From positions 1,147,374 through 1,211,373 of the forward strand of contig JAFLYY010000001.1 of assembly GCA_029785825.1 (NCBI GenBank): DNA of 64,000 bases, in the 5' to 3' direction. Of this stretch, positions 6,085 to 13,055 are shown piece by piece (position 1 is the first letter of the stretch; each line of letters starts with the position of its first letter). Under the pieces are notes generated by a model. The model was not told the origin of the DNA and did no database searches. It saw only the letters and a program-made list of their open reading frames with translations. The DNA comes from Nitrososphaerota archaeon (lineage in GTDB: Archaea; Thermoproteota; Nitrososphaeria; Nitrososphaerales; Gagatemarchaeaceae). Both the position numbers and the translations under genes were made by a program.

Positions 6085-7866
6085 TTGCTTTGCACGGCGG
6101 AGCTGAGGTTGCTAGACAGGTATCTGAGGTTGTTCGGCCTGATGAGGAAGCACTGGCCGATAGCGGCAGTGACGTTCGTCAGCGTCACCGCCCTTACCGG
6201 GTTCCGGGTGCTCGTCCCCTTCCTCACAGGTGGGGCGGTCAACGACATCGTGAGCGGGTCGCCGATATCGTCCATATCCAAGATCGCGGTGGAGGTCGTG
6301 GCTGTCAGCGCTGCGTCTGCGGCGTTCAGCTTCGGGCTCAGCTACGGAGGCCAGGCGCTGGGCCAGAAGATGATCTACGACCTGCGCAACATGATCTTCA
6401 CGTCCATCCAGTCACAGTCCTTCAGCTTCCACGACAGGAACGAGACCGGACAGCTCATGTCGAGGGCCACCGGGGACGTCGAAGCCGTCCGCAGGTTCGT
6501 CGCCTTCGGCTGGGGCCAGCTCCTGTCTAACGTGTTCCTCGTCGGAGGGGTCGTGGTCTCCTTGGTCTACCTCAACCTCTACCTCGCAAGCGTAGTTGCC
6601 GTGGTCTTCCCGCTGATCCTCCTCCTCAGCTGGAGGTTCAGCCGGACCCAGGGCCCCTTCTGGCGGCTCACCAGGAAGAACTACGGCGCCATGAATACGG
6701 TGCTCCAGCAGAACGTCGCGGGGGCCAGGATAGTGAGGTCGTTCTCCGCTGAGGAAAGCGAGGTCTCGCGCTTCGCCACGACCAACCAGGCGTACAGGGA
6801 CGGCATCGTGGGGTCTTCAGCCGTCCGCGCGATCTACACCCCGCTGCTGAGCCTCGTGATCAGCGTCGACCTCGCGGCGCTCTACTACTTCGGCGGGGGA
6901 CCGGTGATCGCCAAGACGATATCGATCGGGGACCTGGTCGCTGCTGCGAACCTCCTTGCCCTGCTGGGGGGACCGAGCAGGTTCCTGGGCCAGCTCATCC
7001 TCATAGGCCAGAACGGCATGGCGGGGTTCGACAGGATCCTGGAGGTCGTCGACGCGGAGGCAGAAGTGAAGGACAGGCTGGGGGCCCTCCCTCTTACAGG
7101 GGTGAGAGGGGACATAAGGTTCGAAGGCGTGAGGTTCGGGTACGGGAAAGGCAGGGAGGTCCTCCAGGGGATAGATCTGGAGATCCCCGCCGGCGAGGTG
7201 GTCGCCTTCGTCGGGGTCTCCGGGTCCGGCAAGACCACCATGGCCAACCTGGTCCCCCGCTTCTACGACGTCGCCTCGGGCTCGGTGAAGATCGACGGGA
7301 AGGACGTCAGGGACATCACCCTGAAGTCTCTCAGGGCTTCCGTCGGCCTGGTCAGCCAGGACATATTCCTCTTTTCTGCCACCATAAGGGAGAACGTCTG
7401 CTATGGGAAGGCGGACGCCAGCCAGGACGAGGTTGAGAGGGTCTGCAGGCTGGCCAACGCCGACGAGTTCATAGAGAGGTATCCCGAAAAGTACGGGACC
7501 AGGGTCGGGGAGCGAGGGGTCACGCTTTCCGGTGGGCAGAAGCAGAGGATAGCCATCGCGAGGACGCTCCTCATGGACCCGCGGATCCTCATCCTCGACG
7601 ACTCCCTCTCGAGCGTCGACGCGGGGACCGAGTACGCCATCGGGGAGGCGCTCAAGGAGGTGATAAGGGGGAGGACCACCATAATCATCACCCAGAGGCT
7701 GGCGACGCTGAGGCTCGCGAAGAGGATAGTCGTCTTCGAAGCCGGGAGGGTGGTCGAACAGGGGACCCACGAAGAGCTTCTGAGGCTGAACGGAGCGTAT
7801 GCGAGGCTCTACCTGTCGCAGTACGCGCCGCAGGCCGTCACGGAAAAGGAGTTGGACCCTCGGTGA
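6085..7866 (+). CDS. ABC exporter half-transporter, degenerate-site subunit
   Basis: A 593-aa type IV (MsbA/MDR-like) half-transporter: six membrane helices (about 20-330), then a nucleotide-binding domain. Walker A is GVSGSGKT (~378-385) and the signature is canonical LSGGQK (~480). The Walker B region reads ILILDDSLSSVD, with Asp where the catalytic Glu should be (~507), and the switch His is Gln (TQRL, ~536). These are hallmarks of the degenerate-site subunit of a heterodimeric exporter such as TM287/288 or BmrCD. Start TTG 6085 lies 20 nt after a TATA-like box; TTG 6109 is an alternative. The stop overlaps the GTG start of the partner gene by 4 bp, so translational coupling is likely. The substrate is unknown, possibly hydrophobic compounds or lipids. 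Confidence 0.92.
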   Translation: MLCTAELRLLDRYLRLFGLMRKHWPIAAVTFVSVTALTGFRVLVPFLTGGAVNDIVSGSPISSISKIAVEVVAVSAASAAFSFGLSYGGQALGQKMIYDLRNMIFTSIQSQSFSFHDRNETGQLMSRATGDVEAVRRFVAFGWGQLLSNVFLVGGVVVSLVYLNLYLASVVAVVFPLILLLSWRFSRTQGPFWRLTRKNYGAMNTVLQQNVAGARIVRSFSAEESEVSRFATTNQAYRDGIVGSSAVRAIYTPLLSLVISVDLAALYYFGGGPVIAKTISIGDLVAAANLLALLGGPSRFLGQLILIGQNGMAGFDRILEVVDAEAEVKDRLGALPLTGVRGDIRFEGVRFGYGKGREVLQGIDLEIPAGEVVAFVGVSGSGKTTMANLVPRFYDVASGSVKIDGKDVRDITLKSLRASVGLVSQDIFLFSATIRENVCYGKADASQDEVERVCRLANADEFIERYPEKYGTRVGERGVTLSGGQKQRIAIARTLLMDPRILILDDSLSSVDAGTEYAIGEALKEVIRGRTTIIITQRLATLRLAKRIVVFEAGRVVEQGTHEELLRLNGAYARLYLSQYAPQAVTEKELDPR

Positions 7867-9659
7867 CGCTGCGGGGGATGTACATCGGGGACGACGACCC
7901 CGACTCGCGGAAAGACCGGAAGTACAGCGATGGGTTCCTCCTGCGCCGACTGGTGGGGTACGTCTTAGGGTACAAGCGGGACTTGGCGGTGAGCCTTGGT
8001 GGCCTTCTTTTCACCGCGGCCGCGGGAATAGTAGGACCCGTCCTGCTGGGGTTCGCCATAGACGCCATGGTGGCTGGGAACCTCGGAGGGGTGGCCACCT
8101 TCGCTGGCTCCTACGCCATCCTTTACCTCGCCAACTACGTCGCAGACAACAGGCGGACATACACCATGCAGCTGGTGGGGCAGAACTCGTTGAGGGACAT
8201 CAGAAGAGACGCTTTCGACCACCTTCAGCGCCTCTCCCAGTCGTACTTCTCGACCAGGGAGACCGGGCGGATCATGTCGTACATAATGAACGACGTCGAC
8301 GCCGTGGAAGACTTCGTGACCTTCCAGCTCCCTCAGGTCCTGTCCGGTTTCCTAACCATAATCTCCATCGTGCTCATCATGCTTTTCTTCAACCTGGAGC
8401 TGAGCCTAGTGTCGTTCGTCGTCATCCCGATACTGGTAGCAGTCACCTTTGTCTTCCAAGGGAAGATCACCCGTAACTTCGTAGAGACCAGGAAGAAGAT
8501 AGCCATGGTGACGGCCAAGCTCCAGGAGGGGATAAGCGGGGTCAGGGTGACCCAGGCTTTCGTCAGCGAGGGGAGGGTCTCGGAGAACTTCGACGCCGTG
8601 AACAACGAGAACATGTTAGCCAACCTGAGGGCGAACAAGTACACGTCGGCGTTCAACTCTGTGGTCCAGGTGATCGAGGCCCTGGGGCTTGCCCTCGTCA
8701 TCTGGTTCGGGGGGACCGAGGTGCTCGCGGGGCACATGCTGGTGGGGACGCTGGTGACGTTCATGCTCTACGTCAACGCGTTCTTCAACCCGATAATCCA
8801 GCTCACGACGTTCTACAACTCATTCCAGTCTGCGGTCACGGGGCTGGACAGGGTCACACAGCTCGTAAACGCCGAGATACAGGTAAAGGAACCCGAAACG
8901 CCCCTCACCCTCGACGGAGGGGTCGGGTGGGGAGTGGAACTGAAGGAGGTCACCTTCGGGTACTCAGACGACCTCCCCGTCCTGAGAGGGGTCAGCCTGA
9001 AAGTTGAGCCCGGGGAAGTGGTGGCGGTGGTGGGGGCCACCGGCGCGGGGAAGTCCAGCATCGTCAACCTGGTCGAGAGGTTCTACGACCCGCAGCGGGG
9101 AGAGGTACTGGTGGGGGGGAAAGACGTGAGGCGCCTCCGGTTCGCTGATTTCAGGTCCAGGATAAGCGCGGTCCCTCAGGACCCGTTCCTCTTCGAGTCG
9201 ACCGTCGCCGACAACATCAGGTACGGGAAGCCCGGAGCATCCCTCGAGCAGGTCAGATTTGTGTCGAAGTCGCTGGGGGTGGACGAGTTCGTCGCGTCTC
9301 TACCGGACGGTTACGACACCATGGTGGCAGAAGGAGCCACCAACCTGTCGATGGGCCAGAAGCAGCTCATCTGCTTCGCCAGGGCGCTCCTGCCGGACCC
9401 CAAGATACTCATCCTGGATGAGGCGACCTCCGGGATCGACCCGTTTACCGAGCTGAGGGTCCAGCGCGCCCTCGCGTCCATGGTGAGGGGGAGGACCACG
9501 ATGATAATCGCCCACAGGCTCTCCACCATAAGGCTGGCCGACAGGATAGTCGTCCTGGACTCCGGGCGGGTGGTCGAAGAGGGGACGTTCGAGCAGCTGA
9601 TGTCCAGGCCGGACGGGACGTTCGCGAAGATGTATGCACTGCAGACGCAGCAGGGCTGA
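7863..9659 (+). CDS. ABC exporter half-transporter, catalytic partner
   Basis: A 598-aa MsbA-like half-transporter with a six-helix membrane domain followed by an ATPase domain. Walker A is GATGAGKS (~392), Walker B ends in DEATS with the catalytic Glu (~520), and the switch His is present (AHRLST, ~550). Its signature, however, is LSMGQK instead of LSGGQ. The two changes in this pair are complementary: the upstream subunit lost the catalytic Glu while this one lost the canonical signature, so both defects fall in the same composite ATP site and the other site stays intact. Start GTG 7863 overlaps the upstream stop (GTGA). Confidence 0.92.
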   Translation: MTLRGMYIGDDDPDSRKDRKYSDGFLLRRLVGYVLGYKRDLAVSLGGLLFTAAAGIVGPVLLGFAIDAMVAGNLGGVATFAGSYAILYLANYVADNRRTYTMQLVGQNSLRDIRRDAFDHLQRLSQSYFSTRETGRIMSYIMNDVDAVEDFVTFQLPQVLSGFLTIISIVLIMLFFNLELSLVSFVVIPILVAVTFVFQGKITRNFVETRKKIAMVTAKLQEGISGVRVTQAFVSEGRVSENFDAVNNENMLANLRANKYTSAFNSVVQVIEALGLALVIWFGGTEVLAGHMLVGTLVTFMLYVNAFFNPIIQLTTFYNSFQSAVTGLDRVTQLVNAEIQVKEPETPLTLDGGVGWGVELKEVTFGYSDDLPVLRGVSLKVEPGEVVAVVGATGAGKSSIVNLVERFYDPQRGEVLVGGKDVRRLRFADFRSRISAVPQDPFLFESTVADNIRYGKPGASLEQVRFVSKSLGVDEFVASLPDGYDTMVAEGATNLSMGQKQLICFARALLPDPKILILDEATSGIDPFTELRVQRALASMVRGRTTMIIAHRLSTIRLADRIVVLDSGRVVEEGTFEQLMSRPDGTFAKMYALQTQQG

Positions 9660-9674
9660 CCCGGGTCCGGCAGC

Positions 9675-9947
9675 TCAGCCCAGGGCCAGGTTAGATACGA
9701 GGAGCACCATCAGTGCGAGATACCCCAGGGCGAGCCAGGTCTGGGACGGGAAGCCGGGACCCTTCTTCGACCTGTAGATGTAGGAGATCATGGCGAAGGC
9801 GAGGAGGTCGACGCTCAGGTAGAGGGCGAAGGTGTCAGTGCCCGCCTGGGTCAGCGGGTTCAGGAGCCATAGTACGGAAGTGGTGACTGCCTGGAGAGCT
9901 ACCAGGAACACCACCTGGAGGGCGGCGAAGGAGGCGGCCACCCTCAT
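9675..9947 (-). CDS. Small membrane protein of the cytochrome b operon
   Basis: A 90-aa protein with three hydrophobic segments (VAASFAALQVVFLVALQAV; the FALYLSVDLLAFAMISYIY region; WLALGYLALMVLLVSNLAL) separated by a basic loop YRSKKGPG. The ATG at 9947 overlaps the cytochrome b stop as ATGA; a GTG four codons upstream is possible but less likely. Last gene of the cupredoxin-Rieske-cytochrome b operon, so it is probably an accessory or assembly subunit of that complex. No family recognised. Confidence 0.75.
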   Translation of the reverse strand: MRVAASFAALQVVFLVALQAVTTSVLWLLNPLTQAGTDTFALYLSVDLLAFAMISYIYRSKKGPGFPSQTWLALGYLALMVLLVSNLALG

Positions 9948-11419
9948 CTTTCCTTCCACCCTACCTCGAGGAACCTGACCCTCCTCTTCACGCTCCCGGT
10001 CCTAAGGTCGAGCCTATAGATCAGGAAGACGCTCCCGAGGACGTCGAGCGTCAGCAATACGGACGAGGCCAGCAGGGACACTGCATCCCCCGCCGTCCAA
10101 CCGGACAGGAACGCCCCGACGGCCCCATTGAGGAGCCATGCCATCGCAAAGGCGCCCGCCGCCACAAGCCCTGCGAACGCAAGGCCTGTCTTCAGCTCGG
10201 AGCGGGGCACCTCATTCGCCGGCCCCAAGGGGAGGCGGTTCCTCGCACGCGAGTACATGAGCCTATAGATCACGAAGGAACCGAGCGTGACTAATAGAGC
10301 AGTCCCGCCTATCACGAGCGCCGCCTGTTCGATGGGGATTATCTCGCCGGGGGTCACGAGCCCCCAGTAGGACAGGACCAACACCTCGGCCACAAACACG
10401 GCGCCCAGGGTGGTATAAACAGGCCGCCTGGACGTCTGGCGGCTCTTTCCTCTGTCTATGAAAGGCAGGAGCACGAGCACGGCGAAGATGATGGTGACGA
10501 CCGTGAGCGCCGCCGCCAGCCCGGTGGTTCCTTCGAAGACCTTGATCTTGAGCACCTGATAGACCCAGAGGAAATACCAGTCTGGCTGCGGGATGTACTG
10601 CGATGCTGCGGCGGGCGAGTACTCGGGAGGGAGCGTGAGCGGGAAGAGGGCCGAAACCAGGAGCATCCCGGCCCCGAAGAGGAGAGAAAGCTCGAAGAGG
10701 TACATCGTGACGTCGGGGAAGATGGGGACCGTCTTCGACTTCTGCTCCTCGGTCGCCCCCGAGGTCGGTTCGCCGACCCCGTGAGTCTCGAGCATGTACA
10801 TCTTCACGACCAGCAGGATGAGGAGGACCGCGGGGAGGAGGACCACGTGCATGTCGAAGAACCTCAGCAGCTCCGCTCCGTCGCCGCCGTTCCCCACTAT
10901 CAGGAAGGTGATGAGCGAAGAGAGAGGCTGAGGGAGGGCGCTCACCATGCCGACGCCGACGTCCGTCGCCGACTTCGAGACCACGGTCCAGGGGAGAAGG
11001 TACCCGGTGAACCCGAACCCTAGGGTGACGAACCCCATGAGCATCCCCACTATCCACATTACCTCCCTTGGCCTCTTCTGGATGGAGACGAAATACCCGC
11101 GCATCATGTGCATGAACGCCAGCATGATCATGGCGTAGGCGGTGTAGAGGTGTATCGTCTCCAGGAACCTCCCGTTGTAGACGCTCTGGAAGATGTACTG
11201 GGTCGACGAATAGGCCTGGGTGGGGCTCGGGACGTAGTAGAGCATCATTATTATCCCGGTGACCCCTTGTATGACGAAGGCCACCACCGTCAGGGCTCCC
11301 AGCCAGTAGAATGGATTGAGGGCGTACTTCGGGACCGGGCGGAGGAGAGGATAGCTCAGCCCCAGGCGTGAATCGAACCATCCCGCGACGCGCTGGAGCA
11401 TCCCCTCTTTCTCAGACAT
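9944..11419 (-). CDS. Cytochrome b of a bc1/b6f-type quinol oxidoreductase
   Basis: A ~491-aa membrane protein. The N-terminal four-helix cytochrome b domain has the helix-B haem ligands H90 and H104 (x13 spacing) and, in helix D, H191. The position that normally holds the fourth ligand, 15 residues later, is Lys206 (KMYMLETHG). The Qo-site motif is PDWY (279-282), the equivalent of PEWY. About 150 C-terminal residues add further helices. The start at ATG 11419 gives MSEKEG and has GGAGG upstream; the open frame further upstream overlaps the Rieske gene and is not used. The protein oxidises quinol (probably menaquinone) and passes electrons to the Rieske protein encoded 11 bp upstream. No cytochrome c1 gene is nearby; a CuA-like protein leads the operon. 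Confidence 0.93.
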   Translation of the reverse strand: MSEKEGMLQRVAGWFDSRLGLSYPLLRPVPKYALNPFYWLGALTVVAFVIQGVTGIIMMLYYVPSPTQAYSSTQYIFQSVYNGRFLETIHLYTAYAMIMLAFMHMMRGYFVSIQKRPREVMWIVGMLMGFVTLGFGFTGYLLPWTVVSKSATDVGVGMVSALPQPLSSLITFLIVGNGGDGAELLRFFDMHVVLLPAVLLILLVVKMYMLETHGVGEPTSGATEEQKSKTVPIFPDVTMYLFELSLLFGAGMLLVSALFPLTLPPEYSPAAASQYIPQPDWYFLWVYQVLKIKVFEGTTGLAAALTVVTIIFAVLVLLPFIDRGKSRQTSRRPVYTTLGAVFVAEVLVLSYWGLVTPGEIIPIEQAALVIGGTALLVTLGSFVIYRLMYSRARNRLPLGPANEVPRSELKTGLAFAGLVAAGAFAMAWLLNGAVGAFLSGWTAGDAVSLLASSVLLTLDVLGSVFLIYRLDLRTGSVKRRVRFLEVGWKER

Positions 11420-11430
11420 CACAATGCCTC

Positions 11431-12063
11431 CTACGAGGAAGCCACAGGGGTCCCCCCCTGCAGGTCGTAGTTCACGTCGTTCGACCCTGTGTTGTGGTTG
11501 AATATGGTCGGCGGCCACATCCCCACCGCGTAGATGTCCCCAGAGCCGTCCACCTCCAGCTGGACCTGAGGGACGGGCCTCGGCGTCGGCCCGCTTACCA
11601 CCTTTGCCTCTTCGGTCAGATCATAGACGCTGCCGTGGCAGGGGCAGTAGGCTACCGGGGCTGTCGCTACATAGGACGGGTCGACCTTGGGGGAGGTCCC
11701 CGAGGCGACATACCCCCAGATGCACCCGAGGTGCTGGCAGACCTGGCTGAAAGCGACTATGTCTCCGTCAGGCCCAACCCCTCTCTCGGCCTTTTCGCCC
11801 ACCTTGACGAGTACGTTCGGTTCGTTGTCGAGCGGGTAGTTGAAGAGGACGGCCACGTTGGTCGAAAGCGCGCTGACGCTCGAGACCTTTACCCTGGGGA
11901 AGCCGCCGCCAGTGGTCTGGGTCTGCGCGGGGACGGCCGGTATGATGACCGCCTTCATCACCGAGGCGATCCCGGTCACGGCGAGGACCCCTGATACGGC
12001 CGCGGCCGCCTTCAGGAACTCGCGCCTGGACCCGTCCTTCTCCCCGGACTCTTGGTCCGACAT
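11431..12063 (-). CDS. Rieske iron-sulfur protein
   Basis: A 210-aa protein with a Tat-like N-terminus (SRREFLKA, then a hydrophobic stretch serving as membrane anchor) and a C-terminal Rieske fold. Box I is CQHLGC (C109, H111, C114) and box II is CPCHGS (C140, C142, H143): all four [2Fe-2S] ligands plus the disulfide pair. It is the high-potential quinol-oxidising subunit working with the cytochrome b encoded next. Second gene in the operon, 42 bp after the CuA-like gene. The head domain would face outside the cell membrane. Confidence 0.95.
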   Translation of the reverse strand: MSDQESGEKDGSRREFLKAAAAVSGVLAVTGIASVMKAVIIPAVPAQTQTTGGGFPRVKVSSVSALSTNVAVLFNYPLDNEPNVLVKVGEKAERGVGPDGDIVAFSQVCQHLGCIWGYVASGTSPKVDPSYVATAPVAYCPCHGSVYDLTEEAKVVSGPTPRPVPQVQLEVDGSGDIYAVGMWPPTIFNHNTGSNDVNYDLQGGTPVASS

Positions 12064-12105
12064 CAGCGACCGACCACCGCCGGAGAGGATGGCCGACTCA
12101 GTTTG

Positions 12106-12792
12106 TCAGCTCGCCACCAGGTTTCCGGTCATCCAGCCGGGGGACGACATGGCGCACTGGGCCCCCGTCAGCCCACAGCCGCATAAGGTCTCGCAGAACC
12201 AGATGAAGGTCCCCGGGCTGGCGAGAGTGAAGTACGCCACCACCGTAGAGCTCAAGGGGACGGGGATGTTGAGGTTGATCGAAGGGACCGTGAAAGTGTG
12301 GGCTACTTCAGAAGCCGGGACCGTAGACAGCGTCACTCCGCCTGTCGGGACAATCCCTGACGGGCCCTGAGAGGAGTTCACGTTGTCGTTGGAAGCCACG
12401 AAGATGGTCCCGTTAGTCGTACCGGAGACCACGTTGTCGCTCGGGATGGCGAGCGAGGCGTTGCCGTCGTCATAGTTCACTATCACCAGTTTGATCAGGC
12501 GGTTCGCCGGGAGGCTGATGTCGGCCGCCGACTGCAGCCCCGCCGGCCCGAGGACGTAGTAAGCCGGCTGGTCTCCCGCGCTCGCGTTGAACATGTTGTT
12601 GGTGGTTATCACAAGGGTGACGACGTAAGGAGAAGACGTCGACGAGTTGATCGCCGTGGTCGTGCTCGTGACCGTGGTCACCGAGCCTGTCTTCGGGCCC
12701 AGCGCGACCGCCGCGCCGTATCCGGAGAGTATCAGTGCGGCAGCGAGAACTGCGACGGTGAATCCGCCGGCCAGTGACGTCTTAGCGCTCAA
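12106..12792 (-). CDS. Membrane-anchored CuA/cupredoxin-like protein
   Basis: A 228-aa protein: N-terminal anchor or signal (~8-32), a Thr/Ser-rich linker (~36-54), and a cupredoxin domain. The end aligns with the CuA region of cytochrome oxidase subunit II: HTFTVPSINLNI (H165) corresponds to the first His-ligand segment, and PGTFIWFCETLCGCG to the C-x3-C loop (C200, C204). The second His ligand position is occupied by Gln212 (QCAM), while M215 is kept, and two additional Cys occur (C206, C213). It therefore probably binds copper but not as a textbook CuA. It heads the Rieske/cytochrome b operon and may carry electrons from Rieske in place of cytochrome c1. The TTG start is 28 nt after a strong TATA-like box. 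Confidence 0.8.
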   Translation of the reverse strand: MSAKTSLAGGFTVAVLAAALILSGYGAAVALGPKTGSVTTVTSTTTAINSSTSSPYVVTLVITTNNMFNASAGDQPAYYVLGPAGLQSAADISLPANRLIKLVIVNYDDGNASLAIPSDNVVSGTTNGTIFVASNDNVNSSQGPSGIVPTGGVTLSTVPASEVAHTFTVPSINLNIPVPLSSTVVAYFTLASPGTFIWFCETLCGCGLTGAQCAMSSPGWMTGNLVAS

Positions 12793-12814
12793 CTAACTGG
12801 TTCGGTTGCGGAAC

Positions 12815-12824
12815 TGATATAAGC
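12815..12824 (-). promoter_or_regulatory. Promoter of the cupredoxin-Rieske-cytochrome b operon
   Basis: The minus strand reads GCTTATATCAG, centred 28 nt before the TTG at 12792. The spacing selects TTG as a leaderless start. No other promoter is seen inside the four-gene operon. Confidence 0.7.
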
Positions 12825-13022
12825 AGTCTGACCTTTCTCACTTTTGAAAACGAGTGGCATGACGGCGGCTCGGATGCAGCGTCACACGGCTGCGACCGAC
12901 GTGCGGGCGCATGCGAAGCGGCCGCGGAAAGAAGGCGGGCCGCAGGGGCGTCGAGATTTCCAGGAGATCCACTTACTGCTGACGTCGGGCCTTCGCCCGA
13001 CGCCTCGGACTTTCGCGAACAG

Positions 13023-13030
13023 ATATTAAC
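13023..13030 (+). promoter_or_regulatory. Promoter of the PurD-like/intein gene
   Basis: GATATTAACG centred about 30 nt before the ATG at 13056, typical archaeal TATA placement. The 190 bp between here and the divergent operon promoter hold nothing else recognisable. Confidence 0.6.
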
Positions 13031-13055
13031 GGCTGAGAGGATGACGGCCCACTAG

